From Anseranas semipalmata (taxonomy: Eukaryota > Chordata > Aves > Anseriformes > Anseranatidae): DNA of 64,000 nucleotides. The stretch lies in assembly GCA_013399115.1 (NCBI GenBank), contig VXAA01001233.1:961023-1025022 (forward strand), given 5' to 3'. Below are positions 13,001 to 28,000 of this stretch, piece after piece; the first letter of the stretch is position 1; each line of letters begins with the position of its first letter. The notes under the pieces are model-generated. The model made no database searches and had not been told where the DNA came from. It was given only the letters and a program-made list of their open reading frames with translations. A program made the translations under genes and the position numbers.

Positions 13001-16000
13001 TCCAAAGCACTACAGGTCTAACCAAAACCCAAGAGGCTGGTTTTTTTATGTTTGTTTTTAATGAATGTATATTCTTCTCAGATGCATTATTGGACACACA
13101 GTAAGAGCAAAACCGATGACCTCCAGTGGCTGTAATGTAAGAAGCCAGCCAAACATCTGGGTGAGCTCCACCAGAGACTTTAAGAAACAGACTAGGCAAT
13201 CTGCTTTGTGTTTGTGGCTGTGAAGATGCACTGACTCCTGTCTCAGAGTAGAGCAGCTTGCTGGCCTCTTGGGATCCCTCACAGCTCTCAGTTTCCATGA
13301 AATGAGTGTACCCAAGGAGGAATACAACAGCCCAGAGCAGATCACTCAGGTGGAATTCTCAAGCACATGCCCCAGCTCATAGCCAGCATTACCTTCTCCT
13401 ACCCTTGGGGACGGTGATGGAGATGCCGAAGCTGCAGAACGCCGAGGAGTTGACTGCACCGATCCAGGTCCCCCCACATGAAAGACCTCCTCAGCAGTGG
13501 GCTGTCCACTTTGACTCTGGGAACCTGACCCGCCAACCCCAAACAAATCATTCAGCAAGTCTGAGTTAGAGGGGGCTGCGGCGGGCTGCGAGGGAAAACT
13601 CTTGCTCATGGGGCTACCATCCAGCCCCAGCAAGTCAACGTCTTCAGGCGGGGGTGGTGCTGGAGGCTCTTGCTGCTTTTTGCTGTGTTTTGGTGTCCCA
13701 TGAGGTTTGTCACTGCTGGCATTACTGTGCTGACTGGAAAGGGACAAGAGCTCGTCATCTGACTGTTCGCTTTCCTCATGCACCAACGCTGCTCGATCCT
13801 CTGAGGTGGGGTGAGAGCTACTTTTGTCAGATTTCTGATCTAAATGACGATTAAAAATAAAATTAGGTAGCTGTTAGTTTTTTTCAATCACAAAGCTCCC
13901 ATAAAAATCAGCTTACAAGTAGAACAAAAAGGTACTGAGAACAAAACCTAACAAAACGCTGCCATGGTAAAGATTAATTTAAAGTCTTTGCTGCCCTGCA
14001 TTGTAAGCAGTCAGTGTTATTGATCAGGAAACACAGAGGGTGGTTAATCGACTCTCCTCAAGTCTGAAGAGCAAGCACAGAGGAGAACTGAGCAAGTTTC
14101 TGGGTCAGGACCAAGCATCCAGTGGGATCTCCAGCCATGCCTCAAAATCCAGGCAAAACAAGGCTCATTAAAAAGGAGTAGCGACATAAACCACCTTCCT
14201 AGCTTTGCCCACATGGGTCTCCTAGGCCAGGTTCCTACCTAACATATCCCTGATGCCACAGGAGGAACGCTGCATCTGGCACCACCATGAGGGTTTCAAG
14301 GTGTTCAGCGTTATTGAATGGCCTTTCCAACAGGCACCCAGACCACACTCTCAGTGCTACACTCTCATAACACCACGTATGTAAAGTACAACTTTAGCAA
14401 AAAGCAGCTGAATTTTGGTTTAGCATCAAGGATACCTAGGGCAAAGGTCTACATTAGAACTATGTCAATAGTCTGTCACATACACCACAAACAAGCAGTG
14501 TTTGAAGAGGACGTTGTAGCATATTAATTTCCACTCAATTGCAACATAAGGGTGTGACCAGCAATACGCTGATCTAATGTGAAAGGCATGTTACAGTCAG
14601 ATCCTTCAGCCTGCCTCTGTGCTTCAGGGAAGGGAAAAAAAAAAGTTGTTTATCTCATTCTGAGCAGATTTTACTTTAAAGGCTAAGTCTGCATACCTTG
14701 CCAACTGAGAGATGAGAAGAATGCACTCTGTCCAACATTTCTGATGTTGTCCTGGGGCGAATCAGTAGGACCTTTACCTGTAGCACAGAGCACCAAAATA
14801 AATAAAAAATTAAAATAAATCAAGCAAAACAAAGTTCAGCATCCAAGTAAGCATGTAAATCAAGTGAGTAAACCTGTGCAGCTCTTACCTGCCAAAGCAA
14901 GAGTGTCCTGATGCTCCTGATGAGAGGAGAAAAGAATGGTTGGATTGATGTCTTTTGTTGTGAAGTTCTCCCATGGAGGTGTTAATTCTGTTTGTCTGTC
15001 GGTAGACTGTATTTCTATCTCCAGTATAACATGAAAGAGCTGGGGATATTTCTCTGGAGAGTCACAGGCATCCAGTTCAGGTCTAAATGGGGACAAGAGT
15101 TGGTCAATTAAAAAGAAACGGATGTTTCTGCAAATCTATATAGTCTTTCAATGGATGCACACACACAGACTTTCATGTTTCATCTGTGAATATTCTCCTT
15201 CAGCCTTCATAAGGCTTTTATGCTTCAGGTTTGATTAATGTTCAGCTTAAAATACTCACTTGGTGAATTTTAATGTGGTTGTTCCCAGCGCTATGAATCC
15301 AGTGTGAAATTGAATTTGGAATATTTGTGTGTTGGTCATCTGGAAAACAGAGCACTAGACTGAACAAGAGCTTAAACTGATGAAATTAAAATATTTATTG
15401 CACATGCAGACCACTAAGTCTACCTTACTACCAGTTACTACATAGACTAATTGTAACTGCTATATAAGCTAACTCAGTCTACTTGTTCTATAGAAAGCAG
15501 AGCTTTTCCTTCTCAAACCCCAATATTTCCATCTGCCTTAAATTTTGCTGCTGCCTCCAGACAGTGGAGTACCTTCACAGAGTTCATGTCTCTGTCTTCA
15601 ACCCCTGCTTTTCTTCATTTCTGGGATCTACTTGACATTTTAACACTTGAATGAAACTGATATGTTTCCACTGAACACATTGGAGCAACAGGTTTGTACC
15701 CCAGGAACATAAAAGACCATTTCACTTGCAGTAGGGGCTTCAGTAAAATGTCATCTATAAAACGAACAGCACCAGTAACAAGTAAAGAAGAGGAACTTTC
15801 ATTAGTTACTCTGCAACTTGAATATTAAGGTCTCAAACATATCATCAGGAAAATTAAGATCTCAGATTAAAGTATCAGCGGATACAGTGACCACTGGAGA
15901 ACGCAGCCACCACACCTAGCTTGTTGCTGGAGGCTGCAAGGTGTTCTGCCTGACCCACCTGCAGCACCTGCCTGCAGGGAGCAAATGAGGTAGTACTCCA

Positions 16001-19000
16001 AGCAGGTGGGAATTTTTTTTCCCCCCCATCACTTTTCATGCTTTAAGTCACAACAATTCAAGTTATTTCACTGATTAAGCCAATTAACCCTCATCACTAG
16101 GAAGGTTAATGGAATGACTTAGTGTATCACAACTACTGACTCAGTTTTTGCAGATCCAATAAAAGTTTGCTAGTCCAAGCAGACTGCATTTCTAAATTCC
16201 TCTTCTGCAGTTAGAACAGCCAGAGAACAGCATTTTAAAGTCAATCTCAAATCCTAGAACTGCATGGACCAATAGATATTTTCACTCTCAGCGCTGCTAC
16301 TATGATGTGGGAAGGAGCTGTGGCTGTGCTCACTCCAGTACCCCTCTATTCTCTTCCCCCTAGTTTCCATTGCCTCCCATTTCTTTGATCTGCCAGTGGT
16401 AAGAGGTCTTTTGGCTATGGAGAGGGTGGCTGCCTGACCAGACTCCATCTTACACAGCCTTTCCCATCCCCACAGCTGACCTATCAGCACAAATTGCCTT
16501 TTTGCCTTAATGATCAAAAAAGGTGAAGGCTGTTCTAGAACAAGCGACACAGACACCATACAGGAGTGACAGCTCAGTAGGTCATACTCATTTAAGCTAG
16601 GTAGGCAGAGGTTTTGGTAACCCTTAGCTGGTTACTTATGGGGTGGTTTCTGTCTTCTGCATCAGCTGGAAGGATCCTACACCCCATCAGTACACACCAT
16701 CTCCATAAAGAGACACCAGAGGCATCATGGACTTCTCCAAATGCTGCTCTTCATTTTCATTTGGCAATGATCAAATCTGTGTAATGTCTACACTCTGGTA
16801 AGGAACCTTTCTGTATTATGAGTGCCACATGCATTCTTAGGCCCCATACTTAGCAACATTGCCTCTACCATGCAAGAGAAGTTAAACTCCTACTTTTGCT
16901 TGAAGGCGTCCCCCAATGGTTGATCTCATGTGGTAGACAGAAACAACAACATCTCCATGGACCGTGGCTCCCAGTGGAATTAGGACTTTCCCTTCTTGCA
17001 CACGGTATTCCCTTTAAGGGGATGAGAAGGAAATCCACAGTTAAGCTCCCTGCTATAACTCCATGACCACCCAAAAACAACATCAAAAGCTATCATCTCA
17101 TTCAGGCCAAGCAAAGAGAAGCCACACTCAGCACTCTGCTTAATATTAGGTTAAGGTGAAACAGGAACACTTGACAGGGGAAACCAGCATAGCCCTGAAC
17201 CATCTCAGTGAAGATATCCCACTTCATGACAACTTCAAACTGACTGGCAGGTTATTTCAACACTAGGCATCAACCTTCAGTTAATATCTGCACTCCACGA
17301 TTTATCAGGCAGTCTGGCAATGACAGACATTAGACACCTTACAGCAAAACCAAAGCTTCCTTGCGTTAAGCTCCTAAGGACGGTAGGAGATCACAGCAAC
17401 TCACTTCATTCTTTCATATTCTTGGGACGTGGTAAGGATTCTGGTTTCTCCACTGAGGATGTCGCAGAAGGGCCGGCACCCATTCCTTTGCTTGTTGAAA
17501 CAGGGGACTGGACTGAGGGTGACTGACTTGATAGTAAGCGGTTTGCAGTGAGGAATGACGGGCTTGTCTGCTATTAGATCGCAAATGTATCCTATGTATC
17601 TGCAGGCAGAGAAAGCCATTACTGAAATCTCCATCCCAAGCAACCAATTTTCATTTTGTACTTGAAGTCTATCCCGAAATCCACCGAAAGTGCAATTCTT
17701 CTCCCAGGACGGGAGCTTCCAAATACTCCAGCACGCTTGCAGCTGGCCCAAAATCTGTGCTGCCATTTGTGTTTGATTACAAGAACTAGAGCCCAAGGGG
17801 AAGGAAGTTACCCTCTAGCTCCAAGCTGAAGATCACTTCTCTGCACCTTTTAGGAGAGAAGGTGCAGAGCAATCGTTTTCCTGGTTTACCAGTAGAAGTT
17901 TGCCTTCTATTTTACATGCACACACCAGATGAAGTACTTTGTTAGTCATGTACTGGAGGATCATTATTACTATATATATAACACAACATCTTTCGTTTGC
18001 TCTGACAGGCAGTTTTGCCTCTGCTTAACGGAAATCCTAAACAAGACCTTGTTACAGTGTAAACTCCTGTAAGGATGAAGCTGACATGAGAGGAATTCAC
18101 CAAGGCCCTGTTAACTACACACTTGTCACCTTTCCTGAGCTAGAGCACAAAGCTATTGGAACATTTGTTTTTATTCCTCCATTGCTATTACATCAATGCA
18201 AGTGAAATGGAAGTGGCCATAAATATCAGTTAAGACCTGTCAAAGCTAAGTTACACGGCTAATGCAGGAGTACTGAAGGTATTTGCTCAAAGCAGGACCA
18301 ACTTCAATGTTGCATCTAACCCCAGAGCTGGATTATGCTGCTCAGGGTGATACCCAGCCAAGGATCTCTGAGGACAGAGATCCCACAGCTGTTCTGGAAA
18401 ACCTGCTCCAGTGCTTGATTGCTACTTTAACACTTTTTTCTGGGGGAAAAAAGCAAAAACTGAATGCATGTCTCAGCCTAGGAGCTGGGGACACATTGAC
18501 AAAATGCACACAGGTGCTCATGCAGTGTTTAGTGTGAGGAATATAGCTCACTTGCATAGCATTTAGCCAGTATACTCTACCTCCTGTGAGATGGCCACAG
18601 TACAATTCCAGGTCTCTTTGTGTTCAGCAGCTGCATAGCAGGGCCTGGATTAGAGAAGAGGTGACAGAAACAGAACATCGCGCTGACCAGAACTGCTGAG
18701 GCTGCACGGCCATCCTGTTAAGGAGAGCGGGGTGGGGGGAAGAAATACATAAGTATCAGAGACATCCCTTTAATTTCAGAAGAACACCCTCCACTCTCCC
18801 CTAAGTCACATAAAATAATTTCTCCAGAAAGTCTAGTAATGGGACTGCATGATGATGAGAAATTTCCAATCCTGTGTCATTTGCTTTATACGTAGGACTT
18901 CAGTGAGCTGCAGTGGCCTGGATCAAAGCTAGGATGACATCCAAAAAGCAGCCAAAGCCGAGGATGGCTCAGATTTGGTTTCAATGCCCAGAAGTGTGTT

Positions 19001-22000
19001 TTGTCTCCAGCTGTACTATAGGATTTGCCATGCCAGAGCTGACCCACATCTAGCATCTACTCAAGGTTAATAGGCTATCTGTCTTTTTAAGTTTAGCCCC
19101 TGCCTATTGCCTCTGAAAAGATCTCTCAGTGTCATATAAACTAAGTAGGCTTCTCCAGACTCATCAGAAAGTGCTCAAAAGGACTCACTGTCTTTTACAG
19201 CATTATCCTGACATTCATTGCCCAAAGGACAGCAAAGGAATTTGATTCTTGAGCTAAATTTCCAGGACTGGAGGCAACAAGTGCATCTTAGTCTCTGTTT
19301 GAGCCAAACTTGTACCCTGGAGCTGCTGGCTGAGCTACATGAGGCAGGAACCACCAGACTCGTACATAAGGTTTATGCAGTTTGGGATCAGCCATTTCCC
19401 TAGTTCCTTCCAAGTTTACACTGACGAAGTCTGACAGCCTCCCGGATTTAATTTAGGCTCCAGGAGCAAAACAGGGGCATTACTGTCAATGTTAAAGGTT
19501 GTTTGGGGTAAATTACAAGCTAGTCATACAGAATGACATGACCCTCATGCATCAGACCTACACATTACCCGGTCCTGAACAACCCCTACGGGGGAGTTAG
19601 CAGCCCAGCCGGCTGTGGTGCACAACGAGGGGCAGAAGGCAACTGCACGTCTTCAGCCAGGTCTGACGAGCAGTCACCGCAAGAGACTTTAACGACTTCA
19701 GTTTCACGGTTAAACAGAATTCCCAATTATGTGTTTGCTCCCGCATTTCCATCAGCAACCTTCAGTCTAGAGCTGAGGTTAGTCCTGTGACTGCTTACAA
19801 TAAAACACAATAGCAGGCTGACATTCCTTATGGTCAGTTCTCGAGTGAAGTTCAAGCCTTTTTGTTATCCATCACCACTCATAGTTCACTGGTGGAATGA
19901 TTGTGACTTCTGTTACCTTGCACTGCTGCTCCACGTTCAGTGCTAGGTCTTCCAGGTTAGCTATGGAGGTGCACATCGCAGGGCAGATAAAGCCCCTTTC
20001 TATGGGGGCTGGTTTTATCACATTTCTTTTCCTTTTAGAAATTGTTGCCATCCTTGTACACAGACTCTAGATGTGCAACATGCAATATGACTTATGATTC
20101 ACAGGGCTGAAAATTTGGTTACCTTCTGCTGTACTTACCATACAGTGGATGACACACACGTTTTTGGGGTTCTGCTGTAGCCAGTTGTGCATGTTCTTAC
20201 AGACAGCATAGAGATTGTGCAGACTGGGCGCTTGTCGTACTGGCCAGCTACATTCAGATACCTACAGGAATTGCACAGTGAACAAAAGCCAGCTTCATAA
20301 GGGCATTAAGCAGCATGTGCTTTTACAAATGCTTTCTGCCAAGAAACGTACTTCTCTTCTGCAACCTAGAGTTATGTACTTGAAGCCTACTCTGTCTCTT
20401 CTCATGTGTAATTTTGATCCCTGACTTTCATGAATTAAGAATGGACAAACAAAAAGGAATCCTCAATTAAATAACATGATTTTGACATATCATCATTGAC
20501 AATACTTTTTGTTTGTTTTTTTAAATTACATTCCAAGTCAGATTATCTTGAGTGGCCTTCCATAGCACTCCAGTCTCGCAGCTGCACATTGATTTCTGTT
20601 AAAAATCTTTGTACAAGTTGTCCCCAAAAACCATGGCTTTGATTTTCAAAGGATACTGAGCATCTGTTGTTCTCAGTCATTTTGTGTAATAGGATTTTCA
20701 AGCCCCATTTAACAGATATTAGATTGATTTTTTTTTAAACAGAAGTTTCTCTTTCATCATATCTGAGTAAGCATAGTTAAGATATGAGCCAAAAAAATGA
20801 ATGACTCCTTAGAGCTGAAAAACCACAAATCCTAAAGCATGCCTGGTTACTATTCATCAATGTACTAGTTCTGAGTCATGACACATCTCAAGAACAGTCT
20901 GCAGTCTCAAACAGCACATCAAATAGCCTTCTACAGACATCTCTGTTTCATCTGTTTTTAATTGAAATGTCTTTTTTAAACGTCATTTCTGGCTAGAAGA
21001 AATTTAAAGGAGAAACGTTTGTCCTTAGACAAAGGATTGCTTTCCTCTCTCAGCTGACATTTGGATTCTGCTTAACAAGGACCAGGGGCAGGAAGGAGAT
21101 TGTTTGACCAGGTGTTCTTAAACGGCCATATGATTTTCATACCTGACCATGTCATCTCTCAGAAGGAAATGCTCCAGGTTTCACAAAAGTTGCATTTAAG
21201 ATTCTCTCTTACATACGTACACCTGCACAACAGCTGATAGCAGAAGCGGGAATCCTGCCTTCCACACAGACTCAAACCAGAGAACCATCGAGCAGTGTTG
21301 TCTCAAATGACAGCTCCAGTGGCATCCAGAGGATACACGGACAGAGCAAGCATGCAGCACTGCCTGAGCCAGCACATCTGTCCTGCTTCCAACCCTTCTG
21401 GTGGCTGTACTTCATTTGGGAGATTTTTATCTAATATCTCATTAGCTATCTAATTGCTTTTGAGACTTACGGAAGTTTCTGGTCTCCACAATATCCTGAA
21501 ATCCAGCTGTGCACTTGGTGAACTAGTGCCAGTTCTGCATTGTAGAAGCTACTTAGTAAGTCAATCCATGCTCAAGCCCTTTGCTTTGGAAGGCAGTGAA
21601 TGACCATTCCCTATTTACCCTCTCTGCAGAGCTATCCCTATCTCCCAGTGTTCCTCCTGTCTCAAGAGCTGCAGTGTATTTCACTGCTCCTGTTGTCTAC
21701 GCTTGATTGTCTCTTGCCTACACCTCTTCTGTGGCTTTTCAGGAAGGGGGACAAAATAACCAAAGGCTCACTACATGGGAACTCCCACACAGGAACAGCC
21801 AACGTTAACTTTCTGTTCCACGGACCTGACAGCATACACATTCTGCAAGTACAGGACAATTGTAAATTCTGAATTACAGAGTGATCACAACCTTTCATTC
21901 AATTCTTCAATAGACCCCGAATACTGATGGCATTATTGAGATAGAGGTGCCCACCAATTATTTTATATTATCAGGCAAAAGTCCTCTCCTTCCAACCCCA

Positions 22001-25000
22001 AGTACTTTTGCACCAGGCTTCTGGAGGTACAAGATCCACTTGCAATTAGAGCACCAAAACACAGATTACAAGTGGCTGTTAGAATTAATATGACCGGTGA
22101 CCTTTTCGCTGATGATTCTCTGAATAGGTCTCATGACAACACACTGTCAAGCATCTGGAAAAGCCATTATCACTTATCAAGCAAATAATACACATTACCC
22201 AACAGTCTATAATTATATATTTACTTTGTCTATAATTACACATCTGCCTGCTGGTTCGCAATTCGGAAATTAAATACACATTATGTAGCATTGCATTTAT
22301 TTCAAATATAACCTCACTACCACTCATGACAGGCAACCTTACAGAAAAGTAACAGGAATTCTTCTAGAGCTTTGGAAATATGCAGCTAGTGCTTGTTTTT
22401 CTCTAGCAGCAGGGTAGTAACAGCCAAGAACGTGACCCTTCAGGGACTTTGAAGTTTGGTTTTGTTTAATGCTATATTTGAGTTATATGTTTTCAAACTG
22501 TTCACGTTTTCTTGAGCAGATGTGAGCTCTCCCCTCCTGCCAGGAAGGTGAGGCAGGGAGAAGAGCAGAGCACAACTAGATTTGAGCAGCAGTGTTTACT
22601 GCTCACATTCCCTCCTATCCTCACTAGACTGGGCACTCGGGGCTTTGTGCCCCACACAGCCACGTTGGGGCAGGAAAATGGGCCGGCAGGACATTAACTG
22701 TCATCTCCCTCCTGTGCCACTACGCAAAGTGACCTACTTGGATCTTAGAAAAAAGAAGTTCTAAAGAAGATAGGAATTAAGAAGCCATTCACTTCAAAGA
22801 ACAAGCGCCTCTTGCAAAACTTCAGATCATCCAAAGCAGAAAATACCTTCATGTGATTTTACTTCCTCGATAGTATTTTTTTTTCCCCCACTATAGGTGA
22901 AATTCAACCTCATATTTACAATTCTTTCAAGTTTCATTTCATCTCATGTATTCTGTTCTACATATTTAATTTTCCTGTAAAATACTCAGAGTCAGTATTT
23001 CCTAGCTCATAACCTGAAAGTACAATGCTTTATTAAAAGATGCATCATTTTCTTCATGTGTGTGTCAAGGCAATAGCTCACAAAGCAACTAGTCATGCTT
23101 CAAGAGTGACCTGCAAAGTCATCTGTCAAGGTAGGGTAGGAGACAAAGTACAGGGGATGGAGGAGTTATGGTCAGGTCAAGCAATATACCAACAGGTGTT
23201 TATGCTGGGCTATTAAAGGTAGATGTCTTTCTCCTCCCACCAACAGCAAAAGTGATGCGCCAAACCCAAGCAAGACTGAAGATTCAGAGCCCTTGATATC
23301 TTTTAATTGGTCTTTCCTGTTCATTTACTCATAGGTGAAGTCATGGCTGCTTACTGATTGCTATAGAGAAATTTGCTTCAAGTATAAGTGAGTGGTTACT
23401 GATGATCATAGCAATTGCTGAAGATAGATTCGACTACAGCTCAAGCTAAAGTGGAATGAGGCTTATGCAACATGAGATTCACTTACCCTGACAGAAGGTT
23501 AAGCCTGGCAATTGCTGCTGCCTTTTTAGTTGAAGTTAACAAAAAGTAAGAAATAAGAAAATCATCACTCCCTTGGGGGAGAGGGAAAGAGCGGGAAGTT
23601 TTCTAAAAGATTAGATCTAACCTTGCATTTCAACAGCAGTATTTTGTAGAGATATCCTCTAAAAGCCATTAATGAACCAGAGCCTTGAACTGCTCTCGTA
23701 TGCCACTCTGGTTTTAGAGAAGGAAACTGGGACAGAGAGCGGAGGTGGTTTTTTAGTCATATGCTAGTGGAAGAGCCAAAATGCACCTTAGATCCAGTTT
23801 CCAATCCTGTGTTTTGCCTCCCAAGTGCTCCTGCTTGATTAAAGGAGCTGAAGGATCCTTTACTGAAGGATCCACCACTGAAGGATCCTTCAACGTGAAA
23901 ATAATCTACCTTCTTTTATTGATAATTTCTTTCAAAGTACTTTTGTTAGGATCCTTGTTAGACCTTCTTTATAATTCCTATAAAGTCCTCATCACATCTC
24001 AGGTGATCCCACATGGTAACCCATAGGTATACCCCACGCTCGAGGCACTGCCAGCACTTTGCTATTTATTAGGAGTCTTGGTAGCAATCCACTGGGGCTC
24101 AGACCACACTGAAGTCCTGTATGCCCACATCATACACTTGAGTCTGTGCATTAACTCCTTCTGAGCTCACCTCTTTACTCCTTATTTCTCTGCAGCAGCT
24201 TCTGACAGCTATGTAGGAGCCAAGAGCAGCACAGGCTCGACTCAGTGCAACGTCACTCTCACAGGCTCCTGATACAAGCATTATGCCCTGAACTTTCTAT
24301 CTCTTTAATACCTGCAGTCCCAGGCATCAGCTAAAACCCAGAAACGACCATGGCAGCTTAGAAACCATCTATAATGCCTTTTCCGTCTCAGTACATTCTG
24401 CCACACACAGGAGAGACAAAAGCAGGATCTTTTGCCCCATTTCACAAAAGGTTTCCCCCCCACTCTTGTTAACCTCTTGGAAGACACTCACCCTGTTGTG
24501 AAACTTGGCACTGCGATAATACTTGGGTGACAAGTTGAAGACTGTGTAGTGGTCAGGATGTCTGGAATCCAAAAATGTCCGTACATCTTCAATGTGGTTC
24601 CTGAACCCCAGTTCAACGCCTTCAGCCGGAAAAGACATCACTAGAAATGTAAGAAGAAGCCAGGCTGAGCATGCACCGTAACATGTTTATGACCTTCTGA
24701 ACCCTGAGATAGTACAAGTTTTATTTATCTGATAAGCAGTACTTACCTATGATTCTCGAGGTAATGTATGAAATATCTAGCTCTCCCTTGGTGTAACTAA
24801 AAGAAGACAAAGTAGGAGACAGACATTATGCACATTTACAGAAGACAGCCCATTACAGAAACCAGGAGAACAGTGTTTTGCCACAAATACCTGCTTTTGA
24901 CACAAGGAAGAGAATGATCTCAAAACTGATTCTTTGTACTTTGTCTTTATGTCTTAGGCAGAGGCTATAGTTTACTGTAGACAGTGACCCAGCCTTCAGC

Positions 25001-28000
25001 CTTCCTTTTACATACCCTATTAAATGGATGCAGAAGCTTCCAAAAAAAAAAAAAAAAAAAAAATGTCCCAATCCCCTTTTGTCATTAATTTTCAGTGCCA
25101 GTTTCAAGGAGAATCTCTAGCAGTTAGACACTTCACAGATCAAAGCCTCTGAGGAGTTGCATCCATTAAATTTCTTTAATTTACTATAGCCCCATATCCC
25201 TCAGAGGCAGGTGGAGTGCCAAGCACAAGAGCCATCACCAGCAGAGGTGACTAAGGCAAAGTCACCTCAGCTCTTTCTTCTACTCAAGAAGTGGTTTTAG
25301 CAAAGAGAACAGTTACATCAGCAAGAAGAGTCCCCTTGCACAGCAACATGAGCCAATTTTCAGTGACAAAATACTCAAGCGGTGGCTGAGCATCAGGACC
25401 CCACAGGGGTCAACAAAGGAATTGGAGACCAAGTGCCGCACTTTCACTGGGGAAGCCTTTTCCAGATTTCTGAATGTTGATGTTCATTTATTATGAAGCT
25501 TAGATATTTACTTTGTTTTTCCTGCTTCCTTGAGGCCAAATACCCAATTATGAGACAGAATTATAGAAGTCACTTGTGATATTCACCTCCTTCTTTCATT
25601 AGGTTAGCTGGAAGTATAGTTTCCTTGCGTTGCGCTAGATCAGATAGCAAGTCAGACCAGCACTTTGCAGCTAGTGATATTACCTGCATTAGCCAGCTTC
25701 AGCTGTACCATACCTGGCAACAGATTGCATGACCTTTGAAGATGTATCTTTCAGGGTATCCTTCAGGTTATCCTTCAAATTGCTGAAGAGTCTCCCTGCT
25801 CCTCCTTTCACCATATCTAGCAAGCCTCCCCCATAGCTGGACTCCATGTCTGGTGATGAGGCACCTTCAAATACAATGAAACCAAACCCATCATCACTTA
25901 TTTGGAACAAATCCACAGAGCCAACAAACCCATTGGTCTACTCAAACCAAATGTATTTACGTGCACTGTTGCATATTGAATGTAGGGTGAAAGTAGTTTT
26001 GCTTATTAAAGTAATGATTTTCCAGAGATGAGAAATTGCACATTCTTGGTGGCTAGGCACAGAAACTATCAGCAACTCTCAGCATTGTACATAGGTTGAC
26101 TGTCTGGTATCAGTACAGTATGGAAAACCACCATTCAAGCTCCCTTGCCTCTCAACCCAACCCAAAGCAAGACCAGCTCTTCAGTATGTAGCTAATTTGC
26201 TGATCATAACCATGTCCAAATCAACAACTACCTCTACAGGGCTAAGAAAGAGACAGTAGCATATGTAACAGTTCGTCAGCACATCTTTCAAAGCTACGAG
26301 TTTGACTGCAGCTAGGTGACTGAAGGTTGTCTTATGACTATATGCATATAGGAAACTTATGCCTATGCATATAGGAGAAATCAGAGTGATTTCAAGTCAC
26401 TTAAGGGTCCAGTCAGATTTGCTTGAGTGAAAGTTGGCAGAAGTTCAGTCTTTGGAGAGAAAAGAAGAAAATTCAGGAATTAAACTTTCTAGCTGAGAAA
26501 TAGAACCTTTTTGGATATTTTTTACATTTGCAGCATTAGTACAGGAATCAGCAAATTGACAAGGAGAAAGCAGAGCAGGGCTCACCTCCTTGGTATGCTT
26601 TTTCCTCACAGCTTGAAACATCACGAAGCTGCAAAGTCAATAGGAGACTAACATAGAGCAAGAGCCATTTAAAGTGTTATTTTGATGGACTGTGATATGG
26701 CATTCCACCTTAAGTGCTTGCATTTTGCAATTATACTAGAATAACTACTCCACTCTCTTAACCAAGAACCAATTCATTGCAGTTTTTCTTATTATACCAC
26801 CGCTGTGTTAATAGCACAAGTCATTCTTAGAAAAGTATAATAAATTGAATATAGACTTGAGTAAACATGGTTTTGTTTTATTGCAGAATTGAGTTGTTAG
26901 ACACAAACCAGTAAAATTATATTTTTATTAGCTATAAATTAGGCCCTTGACTACCTAAATTGCTTTTTGTTCACTAGGACTCAACTACTTTGATATTAGC
27001 AAACTTCAGCTACATTACTTTAATCATACATTTGTTACCTCATTATTATGTCAGACTAGTCAAAAGACCTAGATCCTCTAGCACAGCAAATTAACCACTG
27101 CAACAAGCAACCTATGTAAATGCATGCCACACTCTCAGGTAGTCTTAATTATTAAGATTGCATCCATTAAGAGCTGCACCCAGAAAGTCTAAAAACATTT
27201 GTCCTGCTTCAGAGCCATGGGACAGCTGCTCTGTAAGAAGAATATCCTGGTCATTATTAATTACTCCAGCACCCAGAAAAGTGGAAGATTTGTCATGGTT
27301 AAGGCAGGCTGGTGGCACTGACAGTGTTCATAATACATTTTACAATGAGACCTTAAAGCTGTAACTTCTTTGGTTCTACAGAATGCCCACTGCAGAAGTA
27401 CTGCTCACATAATCATTATTTCAAGAAGAAATATGCTAGGGGCAATAAGACTATTAAGAAACATGAAAAAAAAACTACCTCTAAAAAAGTTCCCACTGAT
27501 TCACTCTGTAGAGTGCCAAACCCATTTAAATGATATTCACTCTTTCAAACCTGGCGTGAGCTATCCATACATATAATACATATTGTTAAACTGGAGACTC
27601 CGTTGGTAAAGTGATGCTATTTATTCACCTATGCACAAAGGGTGCTTAATGCACTGTGATGTGGTCATGATCCACATGCATGTGACCTACGTGCAAAACT
27701 GATAACATTAGAGGCAATAGCTTCTCCTCTGCTTTGTGCTTGTAAAAAGCTGGAGAATATTCTGCCTGATTCAGAACTGAGGATGCCTTCTCAAGGCACA
27801 GGAACATTTCCTTTCCAAACCACTTCTAAGTATCTACTTCAAAATGAAAAAAAAAAAAAAAAAAAAAGTAGCTCATTGGCTTCCAAGTAGGGAATTGGTG
27901 TTTGATCTCTCTTCAAATAGTTTGCTTCCACGTTACTGTCTTAGGAGACTCAGAGGTAGAGGAAAGAAGAGATGTTCAAAAGGTACTTTCAGATCTGCAG

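Larger units (their letters stand above)
4492..25713 (-). other. DNAJC6: DNAJC6 introns 2-18
   Basis: The introns between exons 2 and 19 are, from the 3' end, 904, 2010, 358, 1475, 762, 1353, 1098, 857, 111, 177, 1554, 393, 981, 1424, 4230, 106 and 917 bp. I saw no second gene or CR1 copy in them. They hold a T-run with an ambiguous N (9649-9663), A31 at 9979-10009, A22 at 25042-25063 and a short AAT microsatellite near 6510-6525 (plus-strand letters). Confidence 0.7.
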
